A stretch of 64,000 nt of DNA from Thysanoteuthis rhombus (Eukaryota; Mollusca; Cephalopoda; Oegopsida; Thysanoteuthidae): contig OY735219.1 of the NCBI GenBank assembly GCA_963457665.1, positions 38,797,477 through 38,861,476 of the forward strand, read 5' to 3'. Of this stretch, positions 58,820 through 64,000 are shown piece by piece (positions within the stretch are counted from its first letter, which is position 1; the number at the start of each line of letters is the position of its first letter). The translations under genes and the position numbers were made by a program. Under the pieces are notes generated by a model. It made no database searches. It saw nothing but the letters and a program-made list of their open reading frames with translations, and was not told the DNA's origin.

Positions 58820-60405
58820 TAACAATTGTGACCTACATTCGTGCAAGCCTACAACTAACTAGTACTAGCACTTCATGAACACAATTGGGTCAAATGGAGA
58901 GACTAACAATTAACACTTCTATTAATACACTGGGGTGACAGGGACAGATCCTGGGGGCAGGGGGGGGGGTCCTCAGTAAGAAAATTTTTATTTGTTCATT
59001 TTTCTCTATATCTCAAAACATGACAACCTTATCTCTCCCTTTAGGTGGTCAGAGGCCTGTAATAATAAAAATAATGAAAAAAATTTTAAAAATAAAAATT
59101 TTTTTTAAAATAGATAAATGAAATCTACTAATCATTACCTGGGTATATATGCATAGACTTAACTTTCATATGTGTAAAAATCATGAAGGTACAAAAACTT
59201 CAAGTAAAATAATTCGTCAAATGAATTAAAGGAAGTGGTATGATCACTAAGTTTTTTCCCCTGAAATTCGGCAGTGGTTCCACAGCATTTTTCAATTTTT
59301 GGATCCTTAGCTGAATAGACTGGATCTGCCTCTCTGGGATATACAGAAGTATACATACAACTTCTGATAAACAAAGACCACAAAAGTACAGTGGTCCGAC
59401 AACAACAGATCAAGTAGCAGAACAGCTGGATCACAAAACCCTCAGCTTGGTCCATGACCTATAGAAAGGGACCCTTCTGCCCATGTTAGAGATAAAATTG
59501 ATAAGAATATATAAGTGTCACCATAGAGTTGCCAATTTAGTTAGAGGGTTCTTTGGGGGTTCTTTTCCCTTTCAAATATGAGAATCACTCCTTAATTCGA
59601 AGAAAAAAAATACAGAAATATCTAAAATGGCAACAGTGGTCTACCAATTCCAAATATGTATAATGTGAACATTTTTGGTATCCTTACCCATGAGATTAAA
59701 AATTTACTGAAATTACCAGATTATTATCATAATTTTACAAGAAGACAATTCAATAAAAAAAAATGTTAAAGATTAATAAGAAGAATTAACACCATTACAC
59801 AGTTCACTAAATAAGACTTCCCCCCTAATTGGGGGATGGGTAAGACAATCATAAAAAGCCAGAAGAATATTTTGTTGAAAATAAATAGCTATATCCATTA
59901 TCTTTGAAAAATAAAAAAACTTATCTATTTCACGTTTTTATGCCACACAATGTGAACTGAAGTTGGCAAACTAAAGTTGTTGATCTCACAAACTATATGG
60001 TAATGCCCAGTTAACTCTGCCAATCCACAGATAAGATAAGTTTTTTTCTAAAAATAGGAATGGCACTTTGTGTTGGCTCGATACAGTCTTAACAGGACGG
60101 ACGGTTTAAGAGATAAAATGTCTTAAAGCTACTGAAAGTTTACTTATCACTTCATTTCAAAGATAATGGGAAATACCCAGCGGCACCTTGAAATGTTGAA
60201 AATTATTTTGAACGATGACGAAAGAAATTTTAAATTTCTTCGTCTGAATTTTGGAAAATAGCCTATGCTTTCTATAAAGACGGTCTGATCCACGGATAGT
60301 TGCTCATTGAAATGAAAGGCAATGAATTTTATGAGAGGCAATGGTTATTAGCTTGAAAAAAAAAAAAAAAAATTGATTTCAAGCAAATGATAGTCCTTCC
60401 TAGAG
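58820..60405. other. Non-coding stretch
   Basis: No gene recognised. A minus frame at 59159-59455 (98 codons) is open but matches nothing I know and has no splice context. G runs occur near 58961-58970. Confidence 0.45.
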
Positions 60406-60410
60406 GAAAT

Positions 60411-60875
60411 ACAGGAATACCTCGAATAATGAGGTTTTGATAGAGTTTTGAATTAATACTATTATGGTATTGCTGTACAAATTCCTGTAACTATGTATAA
60501 GCCAAAAAATGAAAACATTAGATTATCTTAAAACCTTGAATGGTGTGGTTTTGATCAGTACGGAAAATTGTTTCAACTGGAATAGGAAAATTTCTGGAAA
60601 CAACCATCCCCATCACTAACAACCTGGTTTCAAATCCATAGTGAGGCAAATGAATACCCTCTAAAAGAGGTGTTAGTGTCTTCTTAATATTTTAATTTTC
60701 ACACATCACACACATACCTTGATTAGTATGATTAATTCATTCAAAACTTTTTCTTTTCAAGACACTGAATTATAATTTAATGGGTTCTTTCAGCTTATAT
60801 TTAATTACATTATTTTGTACAGTAATACCATAACCGAACTACATAAAACACGCACAATTCAAGGTATTGCGGTAC
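60411..60875. mobile_element. Foldback-type MITE with long inverted arms
   Basis: The left arm (about 60412-60502) and the inverse of the right arm (about 60793-60875) share AATACCTYGAAT, then TATGGTATTNCTGTACAAA, then ATATAAGC in the same order over some 85-90 bases. The start CAGGAATACCTCGAAT resembles Tigger/pogo ends. A GGTTTCAAATCC block between the arms may be part of a SINE. Confidence 0.65.
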
Positions 60876-60879
60876 TTGA

Positions 60880-62140
60880 ATACTGTAGCTATTATGGATC
60901 TCAAAAGAGTAAATACTAGGTGCCTACAGTTGAAACTAGTTTTCTTTATACTAGGTAAACACTAATAACAAATGTCACAGACTATGCTCTACTGATGAAA
61001 CCAATGACCTTGTAGGCACAGCAATTCTAGTGAATAGAATGAAGATGGCAATTAACTGAATTTCTGTACGAATGAACAAAACACTCCTGAATAAGGAAAA
61101 AAAATCTACTAGTATCACAATCTAGAGATAATCGCAAGCTTTCATTGGTAATGACACCACTGAGCAGATTTAATTCTATAAGAGTAGTATGTACCACAAT
61201 GAAGAAATGAACTACCAAGAAATTACTGATACTGTAATAAAAAAAATAAAAATAACAAGTTGACCCACCACTGCTCAAAGCAAAATAGCTTTAGCACTCC
61301 CAGTTTTACTCAGACATGCTTTCTTGTTGGTCTGTTAGCAGCTCATTTGGATTAAACAAAATTATATTAAATATATATAAAAAATGTGGTATTAATTTAA
61401 ATTCAAATTCAAAAAGCAGGATAAGAATTAAAGAAATCAAACAAGTAAATATCATTTTATGAGAGACTAAAACTACAAGTTTCGGTTGTTATCAGACCAG
61501 AGAAACACGGAGACCAAGTTCTTAAAAGAATTTTTTTAGTTGCTTAGCTTTTTAGTAGTTATATGCTCATGTTTTTGAGAAAAATTAAATAAAAATTCAG
61601 AAAATAAAATATCAGCACTCAGTATCTGCTTACAGAATATTAACTCTTAGATTTATAGACCGCTTTTAACTGCTGTTCAATGAATAGGATTTTTATATAG
61701 AACTCTTGCAAATTGAATTCAACAAGAATAAATATATACCGAGGGAGGTAACTTAATTCAGAAGTTACTCCCTTTAAATTGATTTTTTTTCAACAAGAAT
61801 GAATGTAAGAGTTGAAGTAATTAAATCTAGTGTAATCTGTATGAAATTTGGTCTTTTCTACAATTTTGGTATCTTAGATTTCATGAGTAGGCAAATGAAC
61901 AGGCTTCAATCTTTACAGAATGGGAAAGATGTCAAAGACATCGGAAAATAAGACTAGCTGCAGGGTCAATCTCCATCGACACTGACTGCTTATAATGCTA
62001 CAGCTAAGAAACTAAAAATAATATTACTAAGTAGATACATTTTTCTTAAAAATATACTTATACAGCAAAACAAATTCTATTGATCAAGAACCTGATGCTT
62101 AAACCATTGCACCCCATCATAAAATACTTGTAGATCTCGC
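60880..62140. other. Non-coding stretch
   Basis: AT-rich; nothing recognised on either strand. Confidence 0.45.
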
Positions 62141-62142
62141 AG

Positions 62143-62181
62143 GCCAAAAAAAAAAAAAAAAAAAAAAGTAGTTGGGGGGGG

Positions 62182-62210
<29 letters not shown>
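62143..62210. repeat. Poly(A) - G run - poly(T) block
   Basis: About 23 A, a short spacer with eight G, then about 27 T. It could fold back on itself and may be error-prone in assembly. Confidence 0.85.
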
Positions 62211-62214
<4 letters not shown>

Positions 62215-62924
62215 ATTTCAATGTTCAATTGGTTTTAATTATAGGAGTTTTATACTTGAACTTCCAATACTATTAATGAGAATTATGAAATTCTTTAAGG
62301 GACAAAATATTGTTTAATTATGGTTCAAATTAGGTTCGTACTAAGAGAACAACAGGAATGCAGTGTGTTGAAATATTCATAGCTAAGAAACACAGCAAAA
62401 CAGACTTTTGCTCTATTTTTCTGAATTTTATTGTTTGCCAACCAAAGATGGATGTGGAAAACAAAGAATTTTTTTGTGATATCACATATCCAATAAAGTT
62501 GGCAGACAATGAGGCCACACTTGCCCGACCATAGTTTGTGATCCCCGTTCCAGATGGATAAAAATGGCTACCACAAATTTAGAATGAATATTCATTTCAA
62601 ACAAAAACAAAGTGCATAGAGGCAGTTAACATGTTAATCTGACCAGTTCATCAAAAAGAACAGGAGTTCAAGCAAATCTTGTAGAGACTCATCAAATTTC
62701 AATTGTGATTAAGTGCGACCCATTGTTCAACTTCCAGAATATTTGGTTGACATAGAAGGAAAAATATTAAAATATAGAATAAAAATCAACTAATACTACA
62801 TAAAACCTACTGACCTAAAAAAGGATAATTACTGAACAATTTTCCAATATATTAATAGAGCGAGAACAAGAGAAACAGGCCTTGAAAATCAGACCACAGA
62901 TGAGCTAGTTCAATCTTCTGGGCC

Positions 62925-63185
62925 TTTAGAAGCCCAATCCTTTCAAAGATCCCAACGTTAAAAAGCCCTTTCCTCCTAAAGGGCCATCATTTAATGCTAT
63001 CATCATAGTAAAATATAATTTTGTTCATGCAATTGATGCATGTTTGTATTCCGACATAATTAAATAGGATTCCATGTTCAGATCATGTATCAATAAAGTA
63101 TTACTTGGGAGATGATGTGAAGTGTTTGCCATGTCAATTTGTCAGTCAATCAATGACCGTGATGGCTAATGCATCTAAAAATCCA
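62925..63185 (-). repeat. Interspersed repeat family B, copy 4 (inverted)
   Basis: The minus strand reads GGTCATTGATTGACTGAC, AATTGACATGGCAAACAC, GATCTGAACATGGAATCC and then AGCATTAAATGATGGCCC. This is the same order as the copy at 45270. Confidence 0.65.
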
Positions 63186-64000
63186 ATTCTCACAGTTTTA
63201 ACCATTTATATTGTATAAAAAGAGAGTTGCATATTTTACCAGCTTGATTATTACTGATTGTGTCCAAAGGTAAAGAATTTCAATCCCATATCTGTGACCA
63301 AAATGAAAAAAAAATGCTATAATTCTGACATACCTAGCCACCAACAACTCTAGCATTTAAGGCCTGCCTGTATGATATTTCCTAAAGATGAAAGTAAAGC
63401 AAATAATTCTTTCATTATAGTAAAACCACTTCCCCGGACCAGATCCTTATACTCAACTAGTTCAAATCAGCAATACACACTAATTTGAACTTAATTTACA
63501 GTTTTATCATATAGGTCATGTCATTAGAAAAGAGTTTTGAGTGTGGGAGGGATTCCTGTCCTATAATAACATTTTCATAGTCACTGTAGAGTATTTTACT
63601 CTAACAATTATACATCAAATCCATTCAAAACCAGCTTTTACACAGGAAAACACTTATGACAGATTAAGCTATCAAATAGGTTATTTAGCATAGTAATGAC
63701 TTGAGGAGGATAAAGCCAACCTTATTAGTTAGGTGAGGCTTACAAATCACACTTAGAAAATAGTTTCATTAAAATATTCAGATCAGTTGCATACAAAGGC
63801 ATACAGCAATAAAAATTGTAAAAATATCCTGCTTGATGAAACTCAAAACAGGAAAGCCTTATTCATTTTTTTTTTTAAAGATATTTTATTTCAGGCAAGT
63901 AAATTGTTAACTTATGTATTAAATAGGACAATTATAAATAATTCTAAGAATAACTTACTCGAATTTAGATCATCTGGGATAGAAAATAAATTAACATAGC
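63186..64000. other. Non-coding stretch at window edge
   Basis: No exon or element recognised. Frames are short and AT-driven. Confidence 0.45.

Noticed and set aside
59159..59455. 98-codon minus frame
   Set aside because: Unrecognised, no splice context, and not CUB-like; possibly repeat-derived. Not enough to call a gene.
62330..62560. Possible hAT fragment (GATCACAAACTATGGTCGGG on the minus strand)
   Set aside because: The wording is suggestive of a hAT end, but no partner end or target duplication was found.
1..64000. CRISPR array, rRNA, operon or phage-like system
   Set aside because: The window is clearly eukaryotic; tandem repeats here lack unique spacers, and no prokaryotic gene clusters occur.

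Overview
The window is AT-rich, intron-dominated animal nuclear DNA. It holds one recognisable host gene, on the minus strand. I assembled 21 coding exons between 5314 and 56735 by hand; together they encode most of the ectodomain of an attractin-family protein (ATRN/ATRNL1 type). Every intron is GT-AG, every exon junction keeps the reading frame, and the exons join into 852 uninterrupted codons. In order the protein has the C-terminal half of a CUB domain, two EGF repeats, a kelch beta-propeller, a run of cysteine-rich PSI-type modules, two laminin-type EGF repeats and the start of the membrane-proximal region. The signal peptide, first EGF and N-terminal half of the CUB domain are not in the window. 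The transmembrane segment and tail were not found; a phase-compatible candidate next exon runs off the low-coordinate edge (1-137). The C-type lectin domain of mammalian attractin is absent from where it should lie.

The organism is probably a lophotrochozoan, most likely a mollusc and possibly a cephalopod. That inference rests on the repeats: tRNA-derived SINEs ending in (TA)n, RTE-like LINE tails, mariner relics and very long simple-sequence tracts. It is not a species assignment.

Layout: 1-5313 is flank or intron with LINE and repeat debris. 5314-17174 holds the 3' exons (membrane-proximal, laminin EGF, PSI), two mariner relics and a 1-kb homopurine array. 17175-29710 contains a 50-bp exon and a 10.6-kb intron with a piggyBac-like MITE, a 22-bp homopurine minisatellite, a Tigger-like MITE and a hAT-like MITE. 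29711-43314 holds the PSI and kelch exons, a truncated RTE LINE and a full-length dead cecropia/Hsmar1-type mariner that fills most of one intron. 43315-56735 holds the kelch start, EGF and CUB exons with several unnamed repeat families. 56736-64000 has no recognised gene, only LINE tails, a SINE, a foldback element and long homopolymers.

I saw no bacterial-style operon, CRISPR array, rRNA or intact tRNA gene, and no clear unknown multi-gene system. The points most worth checking are the apparent loss of the lectin domain, the large polypyrimidine (transcript-sense) arrays inside the gene, and several interspersed repeat families recovered by eye.
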